DNA of 61,145 nucleotides, taken from positions 1 to 61,145 of the forward strand of contig JAHCBB010000030.1 of NCBI GenBank assembly GCA_019634635.1. Direction: 5' to 3'. Both the position numbers and the translations under genes were made by a program. The notes under the pieces are model-generated. The model saw only the letters and a program-made list of their open reading frames with translations, was not told the origin of the DNA and made no database searches. The stretch comes from Verrucomicrobiia bacterium. Its GTDB lineage: Bacteria; Verrucomicrobiota; Verrucomicrobiia; Limisphaerales; UBA9464. Every line of letters starts with the position of its first letter. The stretch's first letter is position 1. This document shows, one piece after another, positions 37,501 to 46,110 of this stretch.

Positions 37501-37928
37501 GCCAGTGGCACCTGATGCACCCGGTAGAACCGCGCGCCACCCGGCAGGGGCCACCCGGAGTCGGTGAGTTCGATGATGCCCGATCCGCCGGAAGGCGCCT
37601 CGCCTGCCACGGCCGCCGGAGTCCGGATGGCATCCAGCGCCCCGCCTCGATAGAGAATGGAGTAATGCCCCGGCATCGCAGTGACCCGCACCACCGCACG
37701 CCCGGCCCGATCCAACTCAAACCCCGTCACGACCGGGGCCTCCTGCGCCAAGGCAACGGTGAACAGCCACGCGAGGAGGCAGGAAAGCGGGAGACCGCGG
37801 GAGGGTGCGCTCACCGCACCCGATCGGGCCGCGGCGGGGACCCGGCGATTCCGCCCCGGCCTCCGGTTTCGCGGGCAGCCGACGAACGCCTTCATCCCGA
37901 TCAGCCGAAATCTCGCTCCGAAATCCAT
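34584..37928 (-). CDS. large secreted protein with Ca-binding and FCCH-like modules, function unknown
   Basis: A 1114-residue exported protein. A long basic N-region (about 45 residues) precedes a hydrophobic core (LPLSCLLAWLFTVALA), so the signal peptide is unusual and the true start may be the ATG at 37895. After a sheet-rich domain there is a calcium-binding, thrombospondin-3-like segment with DVDGDGLDDLYE and DPDGDYQLTIEEYRAGTDP near 150-195. A large central region includes YASSAMIRTWYSWAEYYRAQT. Near 985-1050, ITSAAHGLADGEQVTLEQV with GNTAANGAWTV matches the repeat often labelled ubiquitin-activating E1 FCCH-like in bacteria. I do not recognise the central domain. It is divergent from the FG-GAP gene. 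Confidence 0.75.
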   Translation of the reverse strand: MDFGARFRLIGMKAFVGCPRNRRPGRNRRVPAAARSGAVSAPSRGLPLSCLLAWLFTVALAQEAPVVTGFELDRAGRAVVRVTAMPGHYSILYRGGALDAIRTPAAVAGEAPSGGSGIIELTDSGWPLPGGARFYRVHQVPLATPRDVDGDGLDDLYELALYPWLDPLSPSDASFDPDGDYQLTIEEYRAGTDPFGHNPPTVGDVPYPMPTQDTPFDPFPTDPERSLVQRLLVYAADADGNAIPVKTLTIQNNAPVTLFPILRDGNEATTTNVPPIGLYDPYDPVETEYRGYIGYQGTDGQFYFGLPGGKSITIRIPLVFWNGARMGIVTDGRYLTPGAGEPNPLHFDPNSQRVIAAAAPGDPAVAATSDPQTNGVVMWYRAGLLAPALDSPDQLVEWTIRDRNYLGNPQITARTGGQIPDSERVTLINYDVSYVDNMFLPAAMEALDVPVPAPPPPFDQNRGPYGWIGSTNSSGELQAKIQAFTASSNLLLGTYFGTNGWPVYNMPPDALGHVKIPAGQNIFAQSPLAGALSSYDVLNNHFMLSSGGTAPIRVNIGGQGTVATGNVLTLSPNEDVSKVLQIQPGFAVIGHPPAGQQNPIQPGTTVTQVLHVSTGPGDPSTVGLSLPLVASQGGCNFDFVRPVSDYASSAMIRTWYSWAEYYRAQTRDVPAQTLTGGVGTDQATLSFASPVSGLVEGMQVTGPGLDRADPGRDQGGVIVLAIAPDRQSVILSQLARTNHPLSEARQYTFIPPQVLPDTPTHLFSFDFTNDPVEPSRVPLEFSRSVYLVMGSMAQIPSDPDSTAPHVLALMNNVIGGNMGFIFDTDARRFSPDGLAVSARIRDMIKSLLRGISSFEQYPEFDDHGRRIWYPDPSDSRGGLAFNAYNLDPFVWFVHVVLGFSGYGFSLDDDTADVGAGEATRLLLTVGGAGGLINSNEWTIQAVYGPVTGTGDWDPAQTVSFYEAITDASNTSPIVITSAAHGLADGEQVTLEQVVGNTAANGAWTVSNPTRDTFQLLHSVGNGAYVSGGRWTRGPHPFISGVDRLDVYWKLKGDDRQAGFSGALVSGPGVLKKGTVRIVQLGDDQQGVLALNTQLVQPDGTPLARGRYSWTFSGN

Positions 37929-38223
37929 GAATTCTGTCTACCGGGGTGGGAAGGGTGCAGCAATCGTGAACCGATGGCGGGAGCGGCCGGCGCTTCCGCG
38001 TCGCCGCGGGCCATCGGGCCCGGCACCCGGTCAGACGCGGCTGGACGACGCCGACGCGGGCGACTCGAGCCGACGATCCGGGATCAGCGATGCGCGGATC
38101 CGCCGGGTCCACTGTCGCAGGGAGTCCGAGGACCTGCCGCCCCGGGGATGAAGGGTGGCGGGAACCGGAAAATGCGGAGAAATCTGCTGTCACCAACGCC
38201 GCCGACTGGCGGAGATTTCCAGC

Positions 38224-40470
38224 ATGACACCCCGCGTGTTCAGCCTCGGGCTCTGGTGCGCCGGCGCCCTGGCGCTGGGGGCGGAACCGGGCACGGAGTC
38301 CATGGCGGCGCGCCTCAAGGCCCGGTATGAGGCGATGGATCCATCCCGTCACCCGTTTCTCAACCGCGCCGCCGCCGGCCTGGCCCTGCGAGATCTCCGT
38401 GCCCTGGAGGCGGCGCCGGATGCCGGTCAACGCCCCGGCCGCATCGCTGCCGCCCGCTATCGTTGGGCCGTCGAGTTGCTCCACGCCGGCGAAACCGCAC
38501 AGGCCATCCCGGAACTGGAAACCGTCGAGAGGGCCGTGACGACAGGACGCTTCGAAGTCTCCCCGGAACAGGCCCAGGCGGTTCGGGACACCCTCAGCGT
38601 GGCCTGGCTCCGCCTTGGCGAGCAGGAGAACTGCCTGGCCCATCACCATGGCGAGTCCTGCCTGCTGCCGATTTCCGCGGCGGGACGCCACCTCCTGCCG
38701 CGCGGTTCCCGGCGGGCCATGGAACGTCTGGAGGCCGATGTGCGGCGGTCCGGCGACCTCCGTCACGGCTGGCTGCTGAATCTCGCCGCCATGACCGTCG
38801 GGGACTGGCCCCACAAGGTGCCGGCGGAATTCCTCATCCCACCCGAGGTCTTCGCCTCCCCGGTCGCCTTTCCCCGATTCCCCAACATCGCGGGCGCCGT
38901 CGGCCTCGACTCGCCGGGGCTCGCCGGCAGCGTGGTGCTGGAGGATTTCGACAACGACGGCGACCTCGATGTTCTGCTCTGTTCGTGGGGGCCCGCGGAT
39001 CCCCTCCGCTACTTCCGGAACGAGGCGGACGGACGCTTCACGGACCGCACGGCATACACCGGACTCGAGGGCCTTGGCGGCGGTCTCAACATGGTCCAGG
39101 GGGACTATGACAACGATGGGATGGTGGATGTCCTCGTCCTCCGCGGCGCCTGGTGGGAGTCCCAGGGCGACCTGCCCAATTCGCTGCTCCGGAATCGGGG
39201 GGACGGACGCTTCGAGGACGTGACCGAGGCGGCGGGACTGTTGAGTTTTCGTCCGACCCAAACCGCCGTCTGGCTGGATTTCAACGGGGACGGATGGCTG
39301 GATCTTTTCATTGGCAACGAATCCACCCCGGGGGCGACCAATGCCTGCGAACTGTTTCGCAACAACGGGGACGGCACGTTCACCGAGACCGCGGCCGCCA
39401 GTGGTATTCGGGCGCTGGGCCTGATCAAGGCGGTCCACGCCGGGGATTTCGACAATGACGGCAGACCCGACCTCTACCTCTCATTTCGCGGGCAACCCAA
39501 TGTCCTCTACCGGAATGACGGTCCGACCGGGGCGTCCGAACCCGCAAGGATGGGGACCGCGCCGACACGAATCGCAGACCGACGCCGCTGGGGGTTTACG
39601 GACGTGGCCGCGGCCGCCGGGGTCACCGAACCGCGGTTCAGCTTTCCCGCCTGGTTCTGGGACCATGACCAGGATGGCTGGCTCGACCTCTACGTCAGCG
39701 GATACGGCGCAAGGGACGTGGGACGGGTGGCAGCGGACTACCTGCATCTGCCGCATGCCAGCGAACGCGACCGGATCTATCGGAACAACCGCGATGGCAC
39801 CTTCACCGATCAGAGCCGCGACCTGGGCGTCTTCAAGACCACCCTGCCCATGGCCGGCAACTTCGGAGATCTCGATAACGACGGATGGCCCGACTACTAT
39901 CTGGGCACCGGGAATCCGGAGCTGTCCATGCTCATCCCCAACCGGATGTTCCGCAATGACCGCGGACGGTCCTTCCAGGAAGTCACCACCGCAGGCGGCT
40001 TCGGTCACCTGCAGAAAGGCCACGGAATCGCCTTCGGAGACCTGGACAACGACGGAGACCAGGATGTCTACGCCAGCATCGGCGGCGCCTACGAGGGCGA
40101 CGGTTACCGCAATGCCCTCTTCCGAAATCCGGGGTCGCCGGCCGGCTGGCTGAAGCTCCGGCTGGTCGGAACGACCGCCAACCGTTCCGGAATCGGGGCG
40201 CGAATCGAGGTGGTCATTGAGACCCCGGGCGGCCGCCGCTCCGTGTGGAAGGACGTCAACTCCGGCGGCCCCTTCGGGGCCGGCCCCCTGCGTCAGGAAT
40301 TGGGCCTGGGGGATGCCACGCACATTGTCGAGGTCGCCGTGCGCTGGCCGGGCGGATCGGGGCGTGAGATCTTCACCGGTGTCCAACCCAATGCCGCCTT
40401 CGAGCTGCGTCAGGATCTGGGTGTCGCCCGCCGGCTGCCGCTGCAGTCATTTTCACTGCCGGAGCCATGA
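38224..40470 (+). CDS. CRTAC1-family FG-GAP/ASPIC-UnbV protein
   Basis: A 748-residue exported protein (signal MTPRVFSLGLWCAGALALGAE). After a helical N-terminal part (about 25-225) come seven Ca2+-loop repeats of the FG-GAP propeller: DFDNDGDLD, DYDNDGMVD, DFNGDGWLD, DFDNDGRPD, DHDQDGWLD, DLDNDGWPD and DLDNDGDQD. The C-terminal WLKLRLVGTTANRSGIGARIEV block is the ASPIC/UnbV domain. Such proteins are extracellular or periplasmic, common in this phylum, and of unknown role. The ATG at 38224 begins the signal peptide. Confidence 0.9.
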   Translation: MTPRVFSLGLWCAGALALGAEPGTESMAARLKARYEAMDPSRHPFLNRAAAGLALRDLRALEAAPDAGQRPGRIAAARYRWAVELLHAGETAQAIPELETVERAVTTGRFEVSPEQAQAVRDTLSVAWLRLGEQENCLAHHHGESCLLPISAAGRHLLPRGSRRAMERLEADVRRSGDLRHGWLLNLAAMTVGDWPHKVPAEFLIPPEVFASPVAFPRFPNIAGAVGLDSPGLAGSVVLEDFDNDGDLDVLLCSWGPADPLRYFRNEADGRFTDRTAYTGLEGLGGGLNMVQGDYDNDGMVDVLVLRGAWWESQGDLPNSLLRNRGDGRFEDVTEAAGLLSFRPTQTAVWLDFNGDGWLDLFIGNESTPGATNACELFRNNGDGTFTETAAASGIRALGLIKAVHAGDFDNDGRPDLYLSFRGQPNVLYRNDGPTGASEPARMGTAPTRIADRRRWGFTDVAAAAGVTEPRFSFPAWFWDHDQDGWLDLYVSGYGARDVGRVAADYLHLPHASERDRIYRNNRDGTFTDQSRDLGVFKTTLPMAGNFGDLDNDGWPDYYLGTGNPELSMLIPNRMFRNDRGRSFQEVTTAGGFGHLQKGHGIAFGDLDNDGDQDVYASIGGAYEGDGYRNALFRNPGSPAGWLKLRLVGTTANRSGIGARIEVVIETPGGRRSVWKDVNSGGPFGAGPLRQELGLGDATHIVEVAVRWPGGSGREIFTGVQPNAAFELRQDLGVARRLPLQSFSLPEP

Positions 40471-40908
40471 CGACGGACGGGCGCCAATTCCCCGGGCGAA
40501 CCGCAAAGGCCAAAGGAAACACGGATCCGCCAGTCTCAAGGCGCCCGGGTGCACCCCAGTCCGTCACCTCGAGTTCACGCGGGCACCATTGCCTGAGACG
40601 CGCCGTCGGGTTGTCATGGCACGCGGTCTCCGAATGGGGTCCCGGCTGGTGGGCGTCGTCGGCATTTTTTCGTGTGGATGACGCCGGCGCTCACCAGCCA
40701 CCCGCGCCCGTCGCCGGAGGTGCAAGAATTCACGCGGGTCAGGCCCTGCCAAGTGGATCCCCTTCGCCTGGTCCGGCAAAAGGTGGTGCGCTCCCCGTGC
40801 AATGCCTCTGCCAATAGACCTGGCCCGCCAGACCACGATGGGACGTGCCGTTCGGTTTCGGCGTTTCGGACGGGCGCCGAGCCGGAGACCCGGCTATCGT
40901 CGTGCGCG
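40471..40908. other. 438-bp intergenic region, no gene seen
   Basis: The gap between the FG-GAP gene and the monoheme cytochrome gene has only shadow frames and no obvious RNA or repeat. It must carry the promoter of the downstream gene. Confidence 0.4.
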
Positions 40909-42156
40909 ATGCGTCGCGGGTCATTCACCATGGGAATGTTGCTGGCGGGCGCCGTCCTGTCGCAGGCGGAGGTGACCTACCGGGACTGGGACCAGGCGCC
41001 GCACCATTATTTTGACCGGACGCCGTCCGACCGGTTTTCAAGGCTCAAGAACGCGCTGGAATCCGGCGAAGCGACCCTCGATCGCCGCAGTGAACGGGCG
41101 TTCCTGGTCAGCCTGCTCCGACTGCTGGAAATTCCGGAGTCCTCCCAGATGCTGGTCTTTTCCACGACCAGCCTTCAATTGCGCCTGATCAGCCCGTCCA
41201 ATCCCCGCGCCCTGTACTTCAACGAGGAGATCTACCTGGGGTACATTCCCGGCGGGCGCATCGAGGTCGTGTCGGTGGATCCGGAACTGGGCGGCATTTT
41301 CCACATCCTCGATGTGCCCCGGGGGCCGGAAGCCCTCAAGGTTGAGCGCTCCACGCGCTGCATGAACTGCCACGCCGGGGACAACACCGGCCACGTGCCG
41401 GGCCTGGCGCTCAAGTCCGTCATTCCCGGTCCCGCCGGCGGCAGCCTCGACTCCTTCCGTCGGGAACAGACCGGACACGGCATCCCGTTGGCGGACCGAT
41501 TCGGCGGTTGGTACGTGACGGGGGCGGACACCTTCACCAACCACTGGGGCAACCTCATTGGCGACCTGTCCCCGGGGGGACTGATCCGGACACCGGTCCC
41601 GCCCGGGGAACGGTTCGACTTCTCCCGATATCTGGTGGCCACGAGCGACCTGCTGCCGCAACTGCTGCATGAGCATCAGGCGGGCTTCGTGAATCGCGCG
41701 GTCGAGGCGACCTACCGGGCACGCACCCATCTTTACAATGACCAGGGGCCGGATGGCCTGACGCGGGAGCACCGGGAAGACCTGGACCAGCAGGCCCGGA
41801 TCCTGACCCGCTACCTGCTCTTCGCGGACGAAGTTCCGCTGCCCGAGGGCGGTATCTCCGGCGACCCGCGCTTCAAGGCGGACTTTCTCAAGACCCGCCG
41901 GGCGGTGAATGGCGCCTCCCTGAAGGATCTGGATCTCAACACACGGCTCCTGCGGCACCGCTGCAGCTACATGGTCTACACCGACCTGTTCACCGGCATC
42001 CATCCCGAGATCCGGGACCGCGTGTGGGCCGCATTGGACAAGGCCCTCGACGTGGAGCACCCCGACCCGGAGTACGCGTACCTGCCGGAGGAGGAAAAGC
42101 GGACCATTCGTGAAATCCTTCGAGGGACCGCCGAGACGCGGCCGCCGGGCTGGTGA
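40909..42156 (+). CDS. secreted monoheme c-type cytochrome-like protein
   Basis: A 415-residue exported protein; the short N-terminus RRGSFTMGMLLAGAVLSQAE is a signal peptide. One heme-binding motif, CMNCH (Cys151, Cys154, His155), lies in a RCMNCHAGDNTGHVPG context. The rest contains aromatic and histidine-rich segments such as WYVTGADTFTNHWGN and HEHQAGFVNRAVEATYRAR. Proteins of this layout occur in Verrucomicrobia and Planctomycetes as electron-transfer partners of unknown pathways; I do not know a specific function. The ATG at 40909 is chosen for the signal peptide. It ends 38 bp before a bidirectional terminator. Confidence 0.82.
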   Translation: MRRGSFTMGMLLAGAVLSQAEVTYRDWDQAPHHYFDRTPSDRFSRLKNALESGEATLDRRSERAFLVSLLRLLEIPESSQMLVFSTTSLQLRLISPSNPRALYFNEEIYLGYIPGGRIEVVSVDPELGGIFHILDVPRGPEALKVERSTRCMNCHAGDNTGHVPGLALKSVIPGPAGGSLDSFRREQTGHGIPLADRFGGWYVTGADTFTNHWGNLIGDLSPGGLIRTPVPPGERFDFSRYLVATSDLLPQLLHEHQAGFVNRAVEATYRARTHLYNDQGPDGLTREHREDLDQQARILTRYLLFADEVPLPEGGISGDPRFKADFLKTRRAVNGASLKDLDLNTRLLRHRCSYMVYTDLFTGIHPEIRDRVWAALDKALDVEHPDPEYAYLPEEEKRTIREILRGTAETRPPGW

Positions 42157-42194
42157 CCGGACGCGGTCACCCGGACGCCGAAGTCGGCCGATGT

Positions 42195-42243
42195 AAAAAA
42201 CAATGCGGACGTTCCCCGGGGGGCACGTCCGCCTCGTTTTCTT
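42195..42243. terminator. bidirectional intrinsic terminator
   Basis: GCGGACGT (42205-42212) and ACGTCCGC (42225-42232) form a perfect 8-bp stem around a 12-base loop. A T-rich tail CTCGTTTTCTT follows on the plus strand. On the minus strand the tail is ATTG then TTTTTT. It lies between the convergent cytochrome and rhodanese genes and can serve both. Confidence 0.8.
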
Positions 42244-42252
42244 GAAGTGGTC

Positions 42253-42648
42253 CTACTGGACCTTCTCGACCTTTTCGCCGGCCTTCTTCCAGCCCGAGAT
42301 GCCGGCCGACATGTGCTTCACGTTCTTGTAGCCGAGTTTTTCAGCAGCCTCGGCCGCGGCCTTGTAGGCAGTGCAGCGGGGATTGCCACAGTAGGCGATG
42401 ATGAGGGTGTTTTTGTCCTCAGGAAGCGCCTTCGCGAAGTCGGCCTCAATGGCGTCGAAGTTCAGGGCGCCCGGAACGTGACCGCTGTTGTAGGAATCCG
42501 TTCCGTTGACATCAATGATGGTGGCTTTTCCGGTTCCGGCGACCGCCTTGACCTCGGCGATGCTGACATCCGGGAATTCCCCGGCGATGGCGGCCGCGGC
42601 AAACAGCACGCCGGCCAGGAGGGCGATGGATTTCTTCAGAGTATTCAT
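42253..42648 (-). CDS. periplasmic rhodanese-like domain protein
   Basis: A 131-residue exported single-domain rhodanese. The signal peptide MNTLKKSIALLAGVLFAAAAIAG is cleaved before EFPDVS. The active-site loop is YCGNPRCTAYK, with the catalytic cysteine probably in AYCGNPRC near residue 90 (two cysteines lie close together). The ATIIDVNGTDSYNSGHVPGALN block is the usual domain core. Members transfer sulfane sulfur or act in redox sulfur handling. The ATG 42648 starts the signal peptide. It is convergent with the cytochrome gene and divergent from the peptidase gene. Confidence 0.9.
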   Translation of the reverse strand: MNTLKKSIALLAGVLFAAAAIAGEFPDVSIAEVKAVAGTGKATIIDVNGTDSYNSGHVPGALNFDAIEADFAKALPEDKNTLIIAYCGNPRCTAYKAAAEAAEKLGYKNVKHMSAGISGWKKAGEKVEKVQ

Positions 42649-43096
42649 TGGGTAGTGACAGTAGTCGTTGAACGTCCGCGGTGAGGACCGATGGGACGGG
42701 ACGGAGGTTACACGGGAACTCCGGGCAACCGCCGCCCGACCTCTGGATCGGCCGGACACCGCCAACGCTTTCCCACTTTCCACCCCGGAACGACGTTGGG
42801 CAAACGTCATTTTGTCCCTCTCCGCGCCCCCCCCGGTCGCATCCTCGGGTTCCGGCAGGATCCTGGAGAGGGGGACGGAAGAAGGCCGGCCCCCAAAACG
42901 GAGTCCGGTGGGTCGAGGCTTCCCCGGGCCGCACACCCGTGGACGTCCCAACGCGTCCATCGCCCGGACACGAACGCGAAGCGTCGTCGTCCTCGCCCAA
43001 AAACCTCAGATGCCCGATCCACCTGCCTCACCGCGTCGCGATACAGTTCCCTTCAACACTTGCGCGGTTGGGAACACAACGATTCATTGGCGGATC
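42649..43096. other. 448-bp divergent intergenic region, no gene seen
   Basis: It lies between the rhodanese gene (minus) and the M3 peptidase gene (plus). Long shadow frames cross it but have no coding character. It should hold the promoters of both genes; no strong hexamers or repeats were picked out. Confidence 0.4.
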
Positions 43097-45277
43097 ATGA
43101 TCTCACGCGCCCCGTGGACCGCCGCCGGGAGGCGGCCGCATTGGATGCCGCTCCTGCCCCTCCTTTGCCTGGCGCTGCCCTGGGAGTCCGGGGCCCGGGC
43201 AACGGACGAATCCGCGAACGCGGCCAATCCGCTGCTCTCACGGAGCCCGTTGCCCTACGAGTTGCCGCCGTTCGGCGAGATCCGGAACGAGCACTTCAAG
43301 CCGGCCTTCCTCCAGGGCATGGCCGCGGAACTGGCCGAGGTCGCGGCCATCGCGACCAACGAGGCACCGCCCACATTCGAGAACACCATCGTCGCCCTGG
43401 AACGTTCCGGGGAGCTGCTCGGCCGGGCGCAACGCGCCTTCGGGATCTTCACCAGCGCCCTCACCAATCCGGATCTGGAGCAACTGGACGCCGAGATGTC
43501 CCCGCAGTTTGCGGCCCACCGGGATGCGATCCGGCTGAACCCGGACCTGTTCCGGCGGATCGCCCAGCTTCACGAACAGCGGACATCGCTTGGCCTCGAC
43601 CCGGAATCGCTGCGACTGCTGGAGCGGTACCATCGGGAGTTCGTCCGCAGCGGCGCGCAACTGTCTCCGGACGCCCAGGCGAAGCTTCGGACGATGAATG
43701 CCGAGATCGCGACGCTCTCCACCCGGTTCAAGCAGAACGTCCTCCAGGAAATCAACGCTTCGGCCGTGTGGGTGGATTCGCGATCGGAACTGGAGGGGTT
43801 GACCGACGCCCAGATCACGGCCGCCGCCGAGGCCGCCCGGGCTGCAGGCCAGGAGGGAAGGTTCCTGCTCCGTCTGACGAATACGACCGGTCAGCCGCTT
43901 CTGGCCTCGCTGAAGAACCGGGCGGTGCGTGAGCGGCTGATGGCGGCCTCCCTGGCGCGGGGCAGCCGCGGCGGCCCCTATGACAACCGGAAGATCGTGA
44001 CCGATCTCGCGCGACTCCGGGCGGAGCGCGCCCAACTCCTGGGCCACCCCAACCACGCCGCCTATCAGCTCGCAGAGCAGACCGCGGGAGACGTGGCAAC
44101 GGTGAACCAGTTGCTGGCACGCCTGGCCCCGCCGGCGGTGGCCAACGCACGCCGCGAGGCCGCGGACATGCAGGCCCTGATGAACGCCGAGACCAACGGC
44201 GCCGCCCTCGGCGCAGCGGATTGGGAACGGTACGCCGAGAAAATCCGCGCCGCCCGCCACGCCTTCGACGAGGAGCAGTTGCGGCCGTATTTCGAACTCC
44301 GGCGCGTTCTGGTGGACGGCGCGTTCCACGCGGCCACCCAGCTCTACGGCATCACGTTCCACGAGCGCGCCGACCTGCAGGGCTACAGCCCGGACATGCT
44401 GGTGTTCGAGGTGTTCGACGCGGATGGATCACCGATCGGCCTGTTTCTGGGCGACTTTTATGCCCGGCCCAACAAGCGGGGTGGAGCCTGGGCGAGCGCG
44501 TACGTGCCCCAGAACGGGCTCCGCGGAACGAAGCCGGTGATCGGCAACCACCAGAACATTCCCAAGCCGCCGTCAGGAGAGCCGACGCTGCTGACGCATG
44601 ACGAGGTCCGGACGCTGTTCCACGAGTTTGGACACGCCCTCCACGGGCTCTTCTCCCAGGTGAAGTATCCGTCGTTCGCCGGCACCAGCGTGCCGCGGGA
44701 CTTCGTCGAATATCCGTCCCAGGTGAACGAGCTGTGGGCGACCTGGCCCGAGATTCTGAAGCATTACGCCCGTCATTACCAAACCGGAGACCCCATTCCG
44801 CCGGAGCTGCTGGCCAAGGTGGAGGCCGCCTCGAAGTTCAATCAGGGGCACAGCACGACCGAGCTGGTCGCCGCCAATGTGATTGACCAGGCGTGGCATC
44901 AACTGAATCCCGATCAAGTCCCGGCCCCCGAGGAGGTGGCGGCCTTCGAGGAGGCGGCCCTGCGCGCGGCCGGCGTGGATTTCGCCCCGGTCCCGCCACG
45001 CTACCGCAGCACGTACTTCTCCCATATCTTCGCCGGCGGCTATTCGGCCGGGTACTACTCCTATTTCTGGAGTGAAGTCCTCGACGCCGACACGGTGGAG
45101 TGGATCAAGGCCAACGGCGGCCTCCGGCGGGCCAATGGCGACCGCTTCCGCGACCTCATTCTCTCCCGCGGTGACAGCCGCGACGCCAGGGAAATGTTCC
45201 GTCAGTTCACCGGACGGGATCCGGACATCCGCCCCCTGCTGGCCCGCCGCGGATTGGATGGGGAAACGGGCAGGTGA
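43097..45277 (+). CDS. M3 family metallopeptidase (Dcp/oligopeptidase A-like)
   Basis: A 726-residue zinc peptidase with an N-terminal signal (PLLPLLCLALPWESGARA), so it is probably periplasmic like Dcp. The catalytic HEFGH lies at 509-513, and a downstream EYPSQVNELW region supplies the third ligand. The substrate-binding NQGHSTTELVAANVIDQAWH and the SHIFAGGYSAGYYSYFWSEVLDADT block match the family. It releases dipeptides or cleaves short peptides. ATG 43097 is preferred, as the longer frame overlaps the intergenic region. The last core gene before the cassette region. Confidence 0.93.
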   Translation: MISRAPWTAAGRRPHWMPLLPLLCLALPWESGARATDESANAANPLLSRSPLPYELPPFGEIRNEHFKPAFLQGMAAELAEVAAIATNEAPPTFENTIVALERSGELLGRAQRAFGIFTSALTNPDLEQLDAEMSPQFAAHRDAIRLNPDLFRRIAQLHEQRTSLGLDPESLRLLERYHREFVRSGAQLSPDAQAKLRTMNAEIATLSTRFKQNVLQEINASAVWVDSRSELEGLTDAQITAAAEAARAAGQEGRFLLRLTNTTGQPLLASLKNRAVRERLMAASLARGSRGGPYDNRKIVTDLARLRAERAQLLGHPNHAAYQLAEQTAGDVATVNQLLARLAPPAVANARREAADMQALMNAETNGAALGAADWERYAEKIRAARHAFDEEQLRPYFELRRVLVDGAFHAATQLYGITFHERADLQGYSPDMLVFEVFDADGSPIGLFLGDFYARPNKRGGAWASAYVPQNGLRGTKPVIGNHQNIPKPPSGEPTLLTHDEVRTLFHEFGHALHGLFSQVKYPSFAGTSVPRDFVEYPSQVNELWATWPEILKHYARHYQTGDPIPPELLAKVEAASKFNQGHSTTELVAANVIDQAWHQLNPDQVPAPEEVAAFEEAALRAAGVDFAPVPPRYRSTYFSHIFAGGYSAGYYSYFWSEVLDADTVEWIKANGGLRRANGDRFRDLILSRGDSRDAREMFRQFTGRDPDIRPLLARRGLDGETGR

Positions 45278-45471
45278 CTGACGACGAAGGGACGGGGTCC
45301 CCGACCCGCCGTCACGCGACGCGCAAGGGACAGGACAACCACTCGTGTCGCCGGCCCCGCTGCTCCACGAGGGCGCGGGGGCGGCGCAGGGGGCGAGGGA
45401 CAGCATGTCTTGCCGCTTTCAGTCAACCGGCTCTGCCCTTGGGTCAAGGCAACTGTATCCTTCCCGGGAGT

Positions 45472-45639
45472 TTCAGCAGCGTGAAAGAATTGGCCGAGGC
45501 GATCACTCAATACATGGACCAATGGAACCTCAACCCGACCCAGTACGAGTGGAAAGCTGAGGGAAAGGTCATCCTTGAACGAATCGTCAGGGCTCGCGAG
45601 GCCCTGGCACGGGAGGCTAGCATTAGTAAACCCAGTTAG
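45472..45639 (+). pseudogene. IS630-family transposase C-terminal remnant
   Basis: The last about 55 codons of an open frame read FSSVKELAEAITQYMDQWNL and NPTQYEWKAEGKVILERI, the typical C-terminal end of IS630/Tc1-type transposases (the WN..P..W.A signature). Nothing upstream (45278-45471) resembles the rest of the transposase, including its catalytic DDE residues, so this is a truncated remnant. It sits between the conserved peptidase gene and the cassette-like region, and its stop codon overlaps a GTTAGTG sequence that could be a cassette core site. Confidence 0.65.
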
Positions 45640-45645
45640 TGAACA

Positions 45646-46110
45646 CTACACTAGTCTCGAATCAAAGCGGTATGGCACGGCGGTTCCGATCGATAGGGCG
45701 GAGAACTCCGGATGTGCCGGATTGATCAGAAAATTGCGCTCTTCATTCGTGACTGCGCTCGGAACAGAAAGGATGACTGACTCGTTCTTTTTAATCCACT
45801 CATCGCCAAACATCTGAGTAAACGCAAGCGGCTCTGGAGACGACCATCCATCAGGGAGATCACTTTCATCGATGCGCTTTACGTGTTCGTTGGCGAAACT
45901 GACCTGAATGATGCTATACTGTCCTTCGATCGTGGAGATGTCCTCCACATGAACGAGGATCTCAAGGGTTGCTAACGATCTTGATCCCGCGACATAGACC
46001 ATGCGAGTCCCGATAGAGTTCCAGCGTCCACCGTAAAGCCTTGCACCCTCGCCGTCGAATGCAGTGGATACGTGCTTAGTCTTTGTGAGTCGGAACGCCG
46101 TAACACTCAT
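45646..46110 (-). CDS. RES-domain toxin (NAD+-degrading)
   Basis: A 154-residue RES-family protein, the toxin of the type II RES-Xre systems; characterised members deplete NAD+ by phosphorolysis. The Arg, Glu and Ser residues that name the family lie in the GGRWNSIGTRMVYVAGSRSLATLE segment (about 27-50). The C-terminal FLINPAHPEFSAL motif is also typical. Its ATG overlaps the antitoxin stop by 4 bp. Base composition is noticeably more AT-rich than the flanking core genes, suggesting transfer. Confidence 0.92.
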   Translation of the reverse strand: MSVTAFRLTKTKHVSTAFDGEGARLYGGRWNSIGTRMVYVAGSRSLATLEILVHVEDISTIEGQYSIIQVSFANEHVKRIDESDLPDGWSSPEPLAFTQMFGDEWIKKNESVILSVPSAVTNEERNFLINPAHPEFSALSIGTAVPYRFDSRLV

